Source of the DNA: Mycobacterium bourgelatii
GTDB lineage: Bacteria > Actinomycetota > Actinomycetes > Mycobacteriales > Mycobacteriaceae
Direction: 5' to 3'
Assembly (NCBI RefSeq): GCF_010723575.1
Contig: NZ_BLKZ01000001.1
Span: 310,001 to 374,000 of the forward strand
Length of the DNA: 64,000 bases
Position 1 is the first letter of the stretch, and every line of letters starts with the position of its first letter. Of this stretch, positions 34,328 through 44,186 are shown one piece after another. The notes under the pieces were generated by a model that saw only the letters and a list, made by a program, of their open reading frames with translations, was not told where the DNA came from and did no database searches. A program made the position numbers and the translations under genes.

Positions 34328-34801
34328 ATGCATCCGGATCGTCTGCACTACAGCTCGTCGAATTGCTCTATTGCCCGAACGTTGAGCGTGGTGGGGGAGA
34401 AGTGGACGCTGCTGGTGCTGCGCGAGGCGTTCTACGGGGTTCGGCGGTTCGACGACTTCCATGCGGCGTTGGGGTGTGCGCGCAATTTGCTGTCGGCCAG
34501 GCTGAAGACCCTGGTGGAGAACGGACTGCTGGAAAAGCAGGCGTATCGCGACGACCGGGGCCGGCGGCGTGACGAGTACCGGTTGACGGACAAGGGGCGC
34601 GATCTGTTGCCGGCGATCGTTGCCCTGATGCAGTGGGGCGATCGGTGGGAATCCGACGACGCCGGGCCGGCGGTGGTGTTGCGTCATGCCGACTGCGGTG
34701 AGCCGGTTTCGGTGCGGCTGGCTTGCGAGGCCGGGCACGAGGGGTTGCGGGCGCGCGATGTTCGCGCCGAGCCTGGGCCGGGCGCGCGAGCCTCCGCTTA
34801 G
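34328..34801 (+). CDS. HxlR-family transcriptional regulator
   Basis: The protein has 157 residues from ATG 34328, which follows a GGAAGG ribosome-binding site. An upstream ATG at 34289 lies inside the operator and is less likely. The winged helix spans about 10-100: NCSIARTLSVVGEKWTLLVL, then FDDFHAALGCARNLLSARL. Cysteines near the N terminus and at residue 56 could sense electrophiles or oxidation, as in some HxlR members. It probably controls itself and the divergent tautomerase. Confidence 0.87.
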   Translation: MHPDRLHYSSSNCSIARTLSVVGEKWTLLVLREAFYGVRRFDDFHAALGCARNLLSARLKTLVENGLLEKQAYRDDRGRRRDEYRLTDKGRDLLPAIVALMQWGDRWESDDAGPAVVLRHADCGEPVSVRLACEAGHEGLRARDVRAEPGPGARASA

Positions 34802-34989
34802 AGCCCGAAGGCTGGCACCGGCTATCGGCGTAGGAGGCCGTCAGTCCAATCTCGCAAAACCGGCACATAGAGAAGGCTCTTTACAGTTATTGTTCCTTCC
34901 GTCAATTCGTAGTCGTCGCGAACGGCTTACCCGGACCCGCCAGGGAGGCCTTTGACGCGGCCGTGTCGTGTTTGGTCGGGAGGTTCGCC

Positions 34990-37819
34990 GTGTCTTTCGT
35001 CGTCGTGCTGCCTGATGTTCTGGGTGCCGTTGTTCCCGATGTGGCCAAGCTCGGTTCGGCCCTCGAGGCGGCCAACGCGGCCGCCGCCGTTCAGACGACG
35101 GGAATGGTTGCCGCGGCCGAGGATGAGGTATCTGCTGCGATCGCGGCGCTGTTTTCCAGTCATGGACAGGCTTATCAGGCGCTTGCCGCGCGAGCGGCGG
35201 GCTTTCACCATGCGTTCGTACAGGCGTTAGGGGCCAGTGCGGGTGCTTATGCGGCGTCCGAGGCCGCGGCGGCGTCAACGTTGCAGAGCTTGATCGACGC
35301 GATCAATGCACCGGTCCAGGCAGCCACGGGGCGCCCGCTGATCGGCAACGGCGCTGACGGAGCGCCGGGGACAGGTGCTGCCGGCGCACCCGGCGGGTGG
35401 TTGATCGGCAACGGCGGTAACGGCGGGTCGGGCGCGGCGGGCGCCGGAGGGGCGGGCGGCGCCGGCGGCGCTGCCGGGCTGATAGGGAACGGTGGGGCCG
35501 GCGGTGCCGGTGGGTCTTCCACGGTCGGCGTTGGCGGGGCCGGGGGTGCCGGTGGGTCCGCCTGGCTGTTCGGTTCCGGCGGTGCGGGTGGAGCCGGAGG
35601 GGTCAACACGTCCATTGTCAACGGGACCACCGGTGGAGCAGGCGGGGCGGGCGGCAACGCAGGTCTGTTTGCCGGTGCGGCTGGGGCCGGCGGTGCCGGC
35701 GGCGCCGGTCTAGCTCTCGGTCCCGGTATTCACCTCGGCGGCGGAGCCGGCGGTGCCGGCGGTGCCGGTGGGCTGTTCTCCAACGGCGGGGCCGGCGGAC
35801 CTGGCGGGGGAGCGACGGGCACTGCCGCCGCGGGAACTGGCGGGGCGGGTGGGGTCGGCGGACTCTTTGCAAACGGCGGCGTTGGGGGGGTCGGCGGATA
35901 AGCGAACGGGAACGGAGCAGCTGGGGTCGGGGGGGCCGGCGGCGCCGGTGGGTTGTTCGGCGGCGGCGGCGACGGCGGCAGCGGTGGCGGCTCGAACTTT
36001 GCCGGGGGGGCTGGCGGTGCCGGCGGAAACGCGGGTCTGCTCAGCCTTGGTGCCGCTGGCGGTGACGGCGGGTGGGACGGCCGGTGGGACGGGGGCTGGC
36101 GGGGCCGGGGGCAATGGTGGCAACGGCGGTCTGCTCTTCGGCTCCGGCGGTGCTGGGGGAGCCGGCGGAGTCGGCATCGGTGGCGGGAAAGCGGGCGGGG
36201 ACGGTGGGGCGGGTGGAAACGCCGGTCTTCTTTGGGGTTCCGGCGGTTCTGGTGGCGCCGGCGGTGCCGGCGCCGCTGGCTTCGGTGTGTCCACCGGCGG
36301 CACCGGAGGGGCTGGCGGCAAGTCCGGTGTTATCGGCAATGGCGGCAACGGCGGCTCTGGCGGGGCCGGGTCGATCAGCGGGACTGGTGGTGCCGGTGGC
36401 TCCGGCGGTAACGCCGTGCTGATCGGAAACGGCGGTAACGCAGGTAATGGCGGTACTGGCAACACGGCAGGCGGCACCGGAACGGGCGGCATCAGCGGTC
36501 TGCTCCTGGGTCTGGACGGGTTCAACGCGGCCGCCAGCACGGACCCACTGCACACCCTGCAACAGCAGGTGCTCACCGCAGTCAATGCACCAATCCAGGC
36601 CGCGACCGGGCGCCCGCTGATCGGAAACGGTGCCAACGGAACTCCCGGGACCGGGGCCGACGGTGGGGCGGGCGGATGGTTGTTCGGTAACGGCGGAAAC
36701 GGTGGCTCGGGAGCGTCCGTGACTACCGGAAACGGTGGAAACGGCGGCGCGGGCGGGGCCGGCGGGGGGCTGTTTGGCGCCGGCGGGGCCGGCGGCGCCG
36801 GCGGATATTCGACGGCCGGCGATGGCGGTCTCGGTGGGGCTGGCGGGTCCGCATCGCTCATCGGCGCCGGCGGTGTCGGCGGGGCCGGCGGGGCGACCAC
36901 GCAATTCGGCGGCACCGGAGGCAACGGCGGGGCCGGCGGCAATGCCGGACTGCTAGCAGGTGCGGCCGGAACGGGTGGGTCTGGCGGCGCGGGCTCACCG
37001 GATCTGGGTAAGGCCGCCGGCGGGGCCGGCGGGGCCGGAGGGGCCGGAGGGCTGTTTGCCAGCGGTGGCACCGGCGGTACCGGTGGGTTGGCCAAGAGTG
37101 GCGCCTTAGCTGGGGTTGGCGGAGACGGCGGGGCCGGGGGTCTGTTCGCCGCCGGTGGGACAGGCGGCACCGGCGGGTTCGGGATCAATGGCCCCGGTGG
37201 CGCCGGCGGAAACGGCGGGGCCGGTGGGTTGTTCGGCGCTGGCGGAGATGGCGGCACCGGCGGGGGGAACACCGGCAGCGTGACCGCTGGGAACGGAGGC
37301 GCTGGTGGTGCGGCCGGCCTGCTAGCCACTGGTCCTGGCGGCAGCGGTGGGTCCGGCGGCCAAGGCGGCGGCACGTCCTCGTCCACGGGAGGAAGTGGCG
37401 GGGCGGGCGGCAGTGCAGGGCTATGGTTCGGCTCTGGCGGTGCGGGCGGTGCCGGCGGGTACGGCGGCAAGTATGGCGGAGCCGGAGGGGTCGGCGGGAA
37501 TGCCGGCATGCTCTTCGGGTCCGGCGGTGCGGGTGGGTCGGGCGGCAACAGTAGTGCGGGAGGCGGGGCCGGCGGAGCAGGTGGGGACGGCGGCAAATCC
37601 GGGTGGATCGGCAACGGCGGCAACGGTGGAAGTGGCGCCGCTAGCGAGGCGCTGGGTGGCACCGGCGGCACCGGTGGCGCTGGTGGTAATGCCGTGCTGA
37701 TCGGTAACGGCGGTAACGGCGGTAACGGCGGCAGAGGTGCGAGCGCTGGCGATGCCGGGACCGGCGGCACCGGTGGAGAGTTGCTCGGCGAGGACGGGAT
37801 GACCGGGCTGACGCCGTAG
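34990..37819 (+). pseudogene. PE_PGRS gene with nonsense codon and frameshift
   Basis: A GTG at 34990 opens a PE domain (VSFVVVLPDVLGAVVPDV) of about 100 residues, then linker GRPLIGNGADGAPGTG and Gly-Gly-X repeats. A TAA interrupts at 35899-35901, yet the same frame continues with good repeat coding. Near 36070 (GGTGACGGCGGGTGGG) a one-base shift is needed to join the second long frame, which ends at 37819 with GEDGMTGLTP. A second linker, TLQQQVLTAVNAPIQAATG then RPLIGNGANG, appears about 36550-36650 without a PE domain; this internal linker is known from some PE_PGRS proteins. Only the first about 300 residues could be made as written. Confidence 0.78.
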
Positions 37820-37861
37820 CCGCCTACCGCGGCTTGGGTCCAGCGCTTTGACTGCCGCTCG

Positions 37862-38581
37862 TCAGCTGAATTGGTAGTCGGACAGATCGATCGACACCAT
37901 GAGCTCATCGGGCATCGGCCGCCCGTCTGCGCCGCGGCGGTAGGCCCGGCGCTGCGACGGCATCATGATGCCGTCGGCTTGAACCATGTCGCGGATGTAC
38001 TGGATCGCGGCGAATCCGCCCGCGATGTCGACCCGGTAGTCGTGGCGGCGCAGTAAGCAGTCGCGGTCGAAGTAGAACTCCTGGGCCGTGCTGTGGCTGG
38101 CGATGTCGGCCGGAAAGTGCGCCTGCAGCCCCGACCAGGTTTGGCCGTCCTCGTCTACCGGGTCGATCTCGGTGACGGTCACGCCTGGGTAAGCCAGCAG
38201 GAAGGGCGAGTTCAGGTACGTCCACATCGCGTAGCCGTTGAAGTAGCCGCGCTGTAGGGGATCCCACGGGGTGGTGAGTTCGTGTCCCGCGAACGATTCC
38301 CGCGGCCGGCTGAGTTCGGTGACGACGCCGCCGTCCAGTTTTTCGACCGCGATTCGCTGCGGGGTGAAATCGGATCGTTGGTCCGGCGCCCCGAAGGGCT
38401 GCACCGATGCCCATTCGCGCTGTAGCGCTGCCGTCATGCGGCGTGGGGTGGCGTCTTGCGGCTGACCTTTCAGCTCAAACAGCTTGCCGCCGGTAACGAT
38501 GGTGGCTTGGACCGTGGTGTACCCGCGCCATCGGTCGAGTCCGCCGTGGGCGTCGAGCACCGCTTCGAGGAGTCCGCTCAC
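37862..38581 (-). CDS. Conserved hypothetical protein, LolA-like fold possible
   Basis: The protein has 239 residues. There is no signal peptide. It begins GLLEAVLDAHGGLDRWRGY, then a strand-rich body with repeated aromatic residues (RGYFNGYAMWTYLNSPFLLA) and ends PDELMVSIDLSDYQFS. The N-terminal pattern 'AHGGLDRW' is typical of proteins with LolA/outer-membrane-lipoprotein sorting-like architecture. I cannot assign a function. The gene lies four bases after the cupin gene, so they probably work together. Confidence 0.75.
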   Translation of the reverse strand: MSGLLEAVLDAHGGLDRWRGYTTVQATIVTGGKLFELKGQPQDATPRRMTAALQREWASVQPFGAPDQRSDFTPQRIAVEKLDGGVVTELSRPRESFAGHELTTPWDPLQRGYFNGYAMWTYLNSPFLLAYPGVTVTEIDPVDEDGQTWSGLQAHFPADIASHSTAQEFYFDRDCLLRRHDYRVDIAGGFAAIQYIRDMVQADGIMMPSQRRAYRRGADGRPMPDELMVSIDLSDYQFS

Positions 38582-38585
38582 GGCG

Positions 38586-39086
38586 CTACTCGACGTCTAC
38601 GAAGAAGTTGTCGTGGCGGACGAACCATTCCTTGCGTTCGTCGTCGGTCATGTCGGCCAGCGCAGCGAAGCCTTCGAAGTAGGCTTCGCGCGGTGCGCCA
38701 GGAGCGAACAACATCAGCATCGACGCGGCTTCGTCGGCCTGGTTGCGGAAGCCATGGATGCCGCCCGGGGGAACGTAAAGGAAGTCGCCCTGATGAGCGT
38801 CGGACCATTCGTTACCGTCGTAGATGTTGACCGTTCCCGACAGGATGAAAAACGCCTCGGACATGGCGCGGTGAAAGTGTGGTCCGGGCCCGCCACCAGC
38901 GGGAACGATGTCGACGCGGTATAGCCCGTAATCGCCGTCGGTAGCCTGTTGATTGGCCAGGTAGCGGTACTGAACTCCGGCGAATTCGTAATCCGGGCCC
39001 TCGTCCGCCCGCTTGACCCAAGCGCTGGCCTCCGGGGTGTCTTTGGTGTAGCGCGGCTCGGGGTACGGCGGCACGTACAGCGACAT
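38586..39086 (-). CDS. Cupin-domain protein
   Basis: The protein has 166 residues. The cupin core shows GGGPGPHFHRAMSEAFFILSG, with the His-x-His and Glu ligands, and GGIHGFRNQADE as the second motif with its His. It probably binds a metal such as Fe(II) or Mn(II). The C-terminal extension (DMTDDERKEWFVRHDNFFV) is distinctive. It is likely first in a two-gene operon with the 37862-38581 gene. The enzymatic role is unknown. Confidence 0.82.
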   Translation of the reverse strand: MSLYVPPYPEPRYTKDTPEASAWVKRADEGPDYEFAGVQYRYLANQQATDGDYGLYRVDIVPAGGGPGPHFHRAMSEAFFILSGTVNIYDGNEWSDAHQGDFLYVPPGGIHGFRNQADEAASMLMLFAPGAPREAYFEGFAALADMTDDERKEWFVRHDNFFVDVE

Positions 39087-39131
39087 GCCTTAGAGTCTGC
39101 CGGAATTCGGCGTCATGGCCAGGGGCCGTTT

Positions 39132-39158
39132 CTTGCACTCGGCATAGGCGAGTGCTAA
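39132..39158 (+). promoter_or_regulatory. CIRCE element 1 (HrcA operator) upstream of groEL2
   Basis: Arm TTGCACTC, a 9-base spacer and arm GAGTGCTAA form the classic CIRCE inverted repeat bound by the HrcA repressor. This left arm is one base short of the consensus. Confidence 0.88.
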
Positions 39159-39166
39159 TAATGACG

Positions 39167-39193
39167 TTGGCACTCGCGACCGGTGAGTGCTAG
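39167..39193 (+). promoter_or_regulatory. CIRCE element 2 (HrcA operator) upstream of groEL2
   Basis: Arm TTGGCACTC, spacer GCGACCGGT and arm GAGTGCTAG match CIRCE closely. With element 1 it forms a tandem pair 8 bases apart, so groEL2 should be strongly heat-inducible through HrcA. Confidence 0.9.
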
Positions 39194-39304
39194 GTCGGGA
39201 CGGTGAGGCCAGGGCCCGCGTCAGCGGAAGACAACCCCAGCCGTCCGTCGCGGGCACTGCCCGGCCAGAACGTGTCATCCCCAATCCGGAGGAATCACTT
39301 CGCA

Positions 39305-40930
<1,626 letters not shown>

Positions 40931-40947
40931 GTCCCTGTTACGAAGGG

Positions 40948-40978
40948 CCCGGCCTGCGACACGCAGGCCGGGCTTTTT
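40948..40978 (+). terminator. Rho-independent terminator of groEL2
   Basis: A perfect 10-base-pair stem (CCCGGCCTGC with GCAGGCCGGG, loop GACAC) is followed by CTTTTT. It starts 18 bases after the groEL2 stop. Such canonical terminators are uncommon in mycobacteria. Confidence 0.93.
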
Positions 40979-41011
40979 CGTGCTCGCTTTGCTTTCTCTG
41001 CGGCTCGCGGC

Positions 41012-41212
41012 GTCGAGTGTGTGGGCCTTGCGCCCGCCATCGCCGTCGACGGGCAATACGCCGCACGTTCGGCGGGCTCCCCCCGCACGCGGCGCCGCCG
41101 ACTGTGTGGCCTCTGCACCCGCAACCGCCCGCGGTGGGCAATACGCCGCACGTTCGGCGAGCTCCCCCCGCGCGCGCCGTGATTTCGTGCCGCCGAGTGT
41201 GTGGCCTATGCA
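41012..41212. repeat. Dispersed palindromic-type repeat, two to three units
   Basis: Units start with GTCGAGTGTGTGGGCC or CCGACTGTGTGGCC and end with AATACGCCGCACGTTCGGCG. The outer ends CGCCGA/TTCGGCG are inverted. They relate to the copies at 2226, 42164 and 63848; the 42164 set is mostly the reverse complement of this one. The last unit borders the stop of the frameshifted DUF559-like gene. Confidence 0.72.
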
Positions 41213-42073
41213 ACCGAACTCGCTGGTTGGGGGCCAAAGGCGCCGCGTTCGGCAAGCCTGGCTCGCACGCGATCGACGATCACGTGGGGTCGTCTGAGCA
41301 TTGCCGCACTGACCCGGATCACGATCCAGCCAGCCTCTTCCAGCAGGGCAATTCGCTCGATATCCCACGCTCGCTGCTCGGGGTCGTCCCAGTGCTGAAT
41401 GCCGTCATATTCGACGGCGACCTTCCACTCCCGCCAGCCCATGTCGACGCGGATCACTCGGGGGTGCAGGTTGCGAAACTCGATCTGCGTCTCCGGCCGG
41501 GGCAACCCGGCGCCGACCAGCAGCAATCGCACTTTTGTCTCCTGGGGTGATTCCGCACCGCCGTCCACCAGGTCCAGCGCGGCCCGCAATTGGCGGATTC
41601 CGCGGGCGCCGGGATGCTCGTCCGCGATGGCAGCAACATCGGCGGGTTTGATGCCGGCCGCGTTCAGCAATGCGTCGAGTACGGGTATCGACCTGGCGGC
41701 GGGCATGCCGCATCCGATATCAAAGGCTGTTCGCGCCGGGGTCGTGAGGCGCACTCCCCGGAACCACTGCGTCTCGCCCGTCGCCAACTGATAGCTGTGA
41801 GTGACGATGCCCCGCTGACTGTGCCCGGTTGCCGCGGACGATCTCCGCAGGTGCGTCGTCATCGAGCCATTTCGTGCCGAATACCGCAACGGCCGACAGG
41901 CCGGCGAGTGTGGCCCCAGTCGACAACCATGCCGCGCGCGCTTTTTCGACCGCTGTCAGTTCCGCATCCTTGCGGATGTACACGTCGCGAAACACCGCTC
42001 GGTATCGCGTGCGGAGTTGCTTTCGAGCGACGACCCCGCGTCGGACCGCTTCGCTTCCTTGAAATACGTCCAT
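41206..42073 (-). pseudogene. DUF559-like (Vsr/restriction-endonuclease fold) protein, frameshifted
   Basis: ATG 42073 opens MDVFQGSEAVRRGVVARKQL, an AbiEi-like N-terminal region, which runs in frame to about 41820. The rest (RGIVTHSYQLATGE onward to GPQPASSVA) is in another frame, so one slip near 41820 breaks the gene. The C-terminal domain has DMGWREWKVAVEYDG and a following WDIERIALLEEAGW, matching the DUF559 endonuclease-like fold with its D...E-x-D pattern. Total length would be about 289 residues. Proteins of this type are common in mycobacteria; their role is unknown, with a nuclease or toxin-antitoxin link often suspected. Confidence 0.78.
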
Positions 42074-42163
42074 GGCGGCATGTTCAGCGGAGCCGCCGAC
42101 TCGTAGCGGTGCCCAGGGACCGTCGGACGTGGGCCCTGTGGACGAGTCTCGGAGTGTGCATAC

Positions 42164-42361
42164 TCGTCGAACGTGCGGCGTATTGCCCGGCGACGGCGGG
42201 TGGGGGTGCGTGGACCACACACTCGGCGCGGGGTGCGAGTGGCAGGCTCGTCGAATGTGGGGTGTGTTGCCCTCCGACGGCGGGTGGGGGTGCACAGGCC
42301 ACACACTCGGCGTGGCGGCGTCCAGCACGCGGCGGCGGCGTAGGCCACACACTCGCCGAAC
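42164..42361. repeat. Dispersed palindromic-type repeat, three units
   Basis: Units read CGAACGTGCGGCGTATTGCC to ACCACACACTCGGCG, and CGAATGTGGGGTGTGTTGCC to GGCCACACACTCGGCG, plus a shortened last unit. This is the reverse complement of the 41012-41212 set. It fills most of the interval between the DUF559-like gene and the SDR gene, with no coding sequence. Confidence 0.72.
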
Positions 42362-42375
42362 GTAAGGTTGACGCC

Positions 42376-43203
42376 GTGCCTCTTCCGCCACCTTCGCCGA
42401 CCGGTACCGCCGTCGTCACGGGCGCATCGTCGGGCATCGGCGCCGACATCGCCCGTGAACTAGCCGAACGCGGGTACGGCGTGACGCTCGTCGCCCGCCG
42501 CGAAGATCGTCTGCGCGAACTCGCCGACGAACTCGCCGACCGGGTTCGCGTCGACGTCATCGGGTGCGACGTCGCCGACGCCGCAGCGCGCGCTGCGTTG
42601 TTCGACGACCTCGATACGAGGGGGCTGTCCGTCGACATCCTGGTCAACAACGCGGGCATCGGGACCATCGGCTCGGTGACGAAGACAAGCGTCGACCATG
42701 AGATCGCCCAGGTGCGAGTCAACGTCGAGGCGGTCATCGACCTGAGCACCCGAGCGGTCCAGCAGATGGTGCCTCGGAAAAGCGGTGCGATCCTCAACGT
42801 CGGTTCCACCGCCGGCTTCCACCCCTTCCCGGGACAGATCGGCTACTCCGCGAGCAAGGCGTTCGTGCACTCCTACACCGAAGGCCTGCGCGCCGAACTC
42901 GCTGGCACCGGCGTCACCGTCGCGCTGCTATGCCCGGGGCCGGTGCGCACCGAGTTTCTGGTCAAAGCGGGTATGGACGAGAAGACGTTCGCCGACGCCT
43001 TCCCGAAATTCATGTGGAGGCCCTCACGCGAGGTAGCGCGCACTGGAATCGACGCACTAGCCGCCGACAAGGGCACGGTGATCCCGGGACTGCCCAGCCG
43101 GGTCAGCGCGCGCATGTTTCAGTTCACGCCGCGACGGCTGCTGCTTCCGCTGCTGAAAAGTCAGCACCCGGGTCTCAAGCGAGACCTCCGCTCACTGAGC
43201 TGA
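42376..43203 (+). CDS. Short-chain dehydrogenase/reductase
   Basis: The protein has 275 residues from GTG 42376. It is a classical SDR: TGASSGIGADIA for cofactor binding near residue 15, NNAGIGT near 94, a catalytic serine in NVGSTAGF and YSASK with Tyr and Lys. The C-terminal part is basic (TPRRLLLPLLKSQHPGLKRDL), as in membrane-associated SDRs acting on lipids. Substrate unknown. It converges with the next gene, overlapping by 12 bases. Confidence 0.88.
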   Translation: MPLPPPSPTGTAVVTGASSGIGADIARELAERGYGVTLVARREDRLRELADELADRVRVDVIGCDVADAAARAALFDDLDTRGLSVDILVNNAGIGTIGSVTKTSVDHEIAQVRVNVEAVIDLSTRAVQQMVPRKSGAILNVGSTAGFHPFPGQIGYSASKAFVHSYTEGLRAELAGTGVTVALLCPGPVRTEFLVKAGMDEKTFADAFPKFMWRPSREVARTGIDALAADKGTVIPGLPSRVSARMFQFTPRRLLLPLLKSQHPGLKRDLRSLS

Positions 43204-43755
43204 CGCGGGCCAGGCCCGCATCCACCCCTCCACCGGCAGCGCCATCGCATTGCACAGTGTGCAGATGGTTCGGTACCAGCCGACGGCGGTCAGCAACTCG
43301 ATACGTTGCTCGTCGTCGAGGTCACGACCCAGCGCAGCCCAGGTTGCGTCCGACCACGAGCCGGTGTGCTCCAACTCGTCGACCGCCTCGATCAGCGTCC
43401 GCTCCGCAGGGCTCCACCGCGGGTCGGCCGGTCCACCCGTCACCAGCGCATCGCACTCGTCGTCGCTGACGCCCGCGATCGGCCCCCAGAACGCCGCCTG
43501 CCCACCCCACTCGTACCGGCAGCCCACCAAGGCGCAGATCCGAAGGATGGCGATGGTCCGCGTTCGGGGCGGCAGCAGCGCTGCGACGTAGAGCGACTCA
43601 CCCAGCTTGCGCAGTCGGGCGGCCAACACCGGATGGCGCTGCAGGCAGCGCACCAGCAGCAGTGGTTCATATGTGCGGTCCGGGTGACCCCAACTATTGA
43701 TGCCTGCGGCGTCTTCCTCGCTCCACGGCGGAGCCAGGGGCGCCACCCTACTCAT
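43192..43755 (-). CDS. Carboxymuconolactone decarboxylase-like protein
   Basis: The protein has 187 residues from ATG 43755, whose start overlaps the stop of the upstream gene; a longer frame begins at 43803. It shows the CMD pattern: RTRTIAILRICALVGCRYEW, and GWYRTICTLCNAMALPVE toward the end. The AhpD-type CxxC pair is not present, so peroxidase activity is doubtful. The family often acts on ring-cleavage products; substrate unknown. Confidence 0.8.
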   Translation of the reverse strand: MSRVAPLAPPWSEEDAAGINSWGHPDRTYEPLLLVRCLQRHPVLAARLRKLGESLYVAALLPPRTRTIAILRICALVGCRYEWGGQAAFWGPIAGVSDDECDALVTGGPADPRWSPAERTLIEAVDELEHTGSWSDATWAALGRDLDDEQRIELLTAVGWYRTICTLCNAMALPVEGWMRAWPASAQ

Positions 43756-44165
43756 GCGACGTCGTCGGCTGGCAGTGAAAACACCACGCAGTCGTGCAGG
43801 CACCCCTTCGCCGCGGAAGGTGAGTCGGCCTCACGGTGCAAGAGCGCGCGGGTGGGCACCACTTGTAGGCGCGCGGTTCCGGCTCCAGCCTCGGAGATCT
43901 CGGCGGTGCCATCGACGATCAGCGAGTAGCCGCCGGGTTCGGTTGGTGGCCACAACAGGGTGACGTCGCGGCGGTTGGCGAGGTTGCTGCGCGTGCGGCC
44001 GCCGATGAGTCCGACGTCAAACAGAGCGCCGTTCAGGGCCGGTTCGACGGTCACGGTGTGCGCGCGATACCCGTCGTCCACGGTGATCAGATAGGCGAAC
44101 GGGAAGCCCGGTAAAGCCTCGGCCAATCGCTGCAGGTCTACCTTTTTCGCGTGCTTGCCGCCCAT
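43752..44165 (-). CDS. Flavin/F420-type PNPOx-like protein (Rv0441c-like)
   Basis: The protein has 137 residues. It begins GGKHAKKVDLQRL, then a split-barrel body: FPFAYLITVDDGYRAHTV and GGRTRSNLANRRDVTLLW. This fits the pyridoxamine 5'-phosphate oxidase-like fold, which binds FMN or F420. Rv0441c occupies the same place next to PPE10. Function unknown. It shares four bases with the CMD-like gene and lies 21 bases below PPE10. Confidence 0.78.
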   Translation of the reverse strand: MGGKHAKKVDLQRLAEALPGFPFAYLITVDDGYRAHTVTVEPALNGALFDVGLIGGRTRSNLANRRDVTLLWPPTEPGGYSLIVDGTAEISEAGAGTARLQVVPTRALLHREADSPSAAKGCLHDCVVFSLPADDVA

Positions 44166-44186
44166 GAATCCGAGGATAGGCCGCGA

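Noticed and set aside
35710..37908. Proline-rich minus-strand frame of 732 codons
   Set aside because: It is the antisense reading of Gly-Gly-X repeats, where GGC repeats become GCC/CCG; not a gene.
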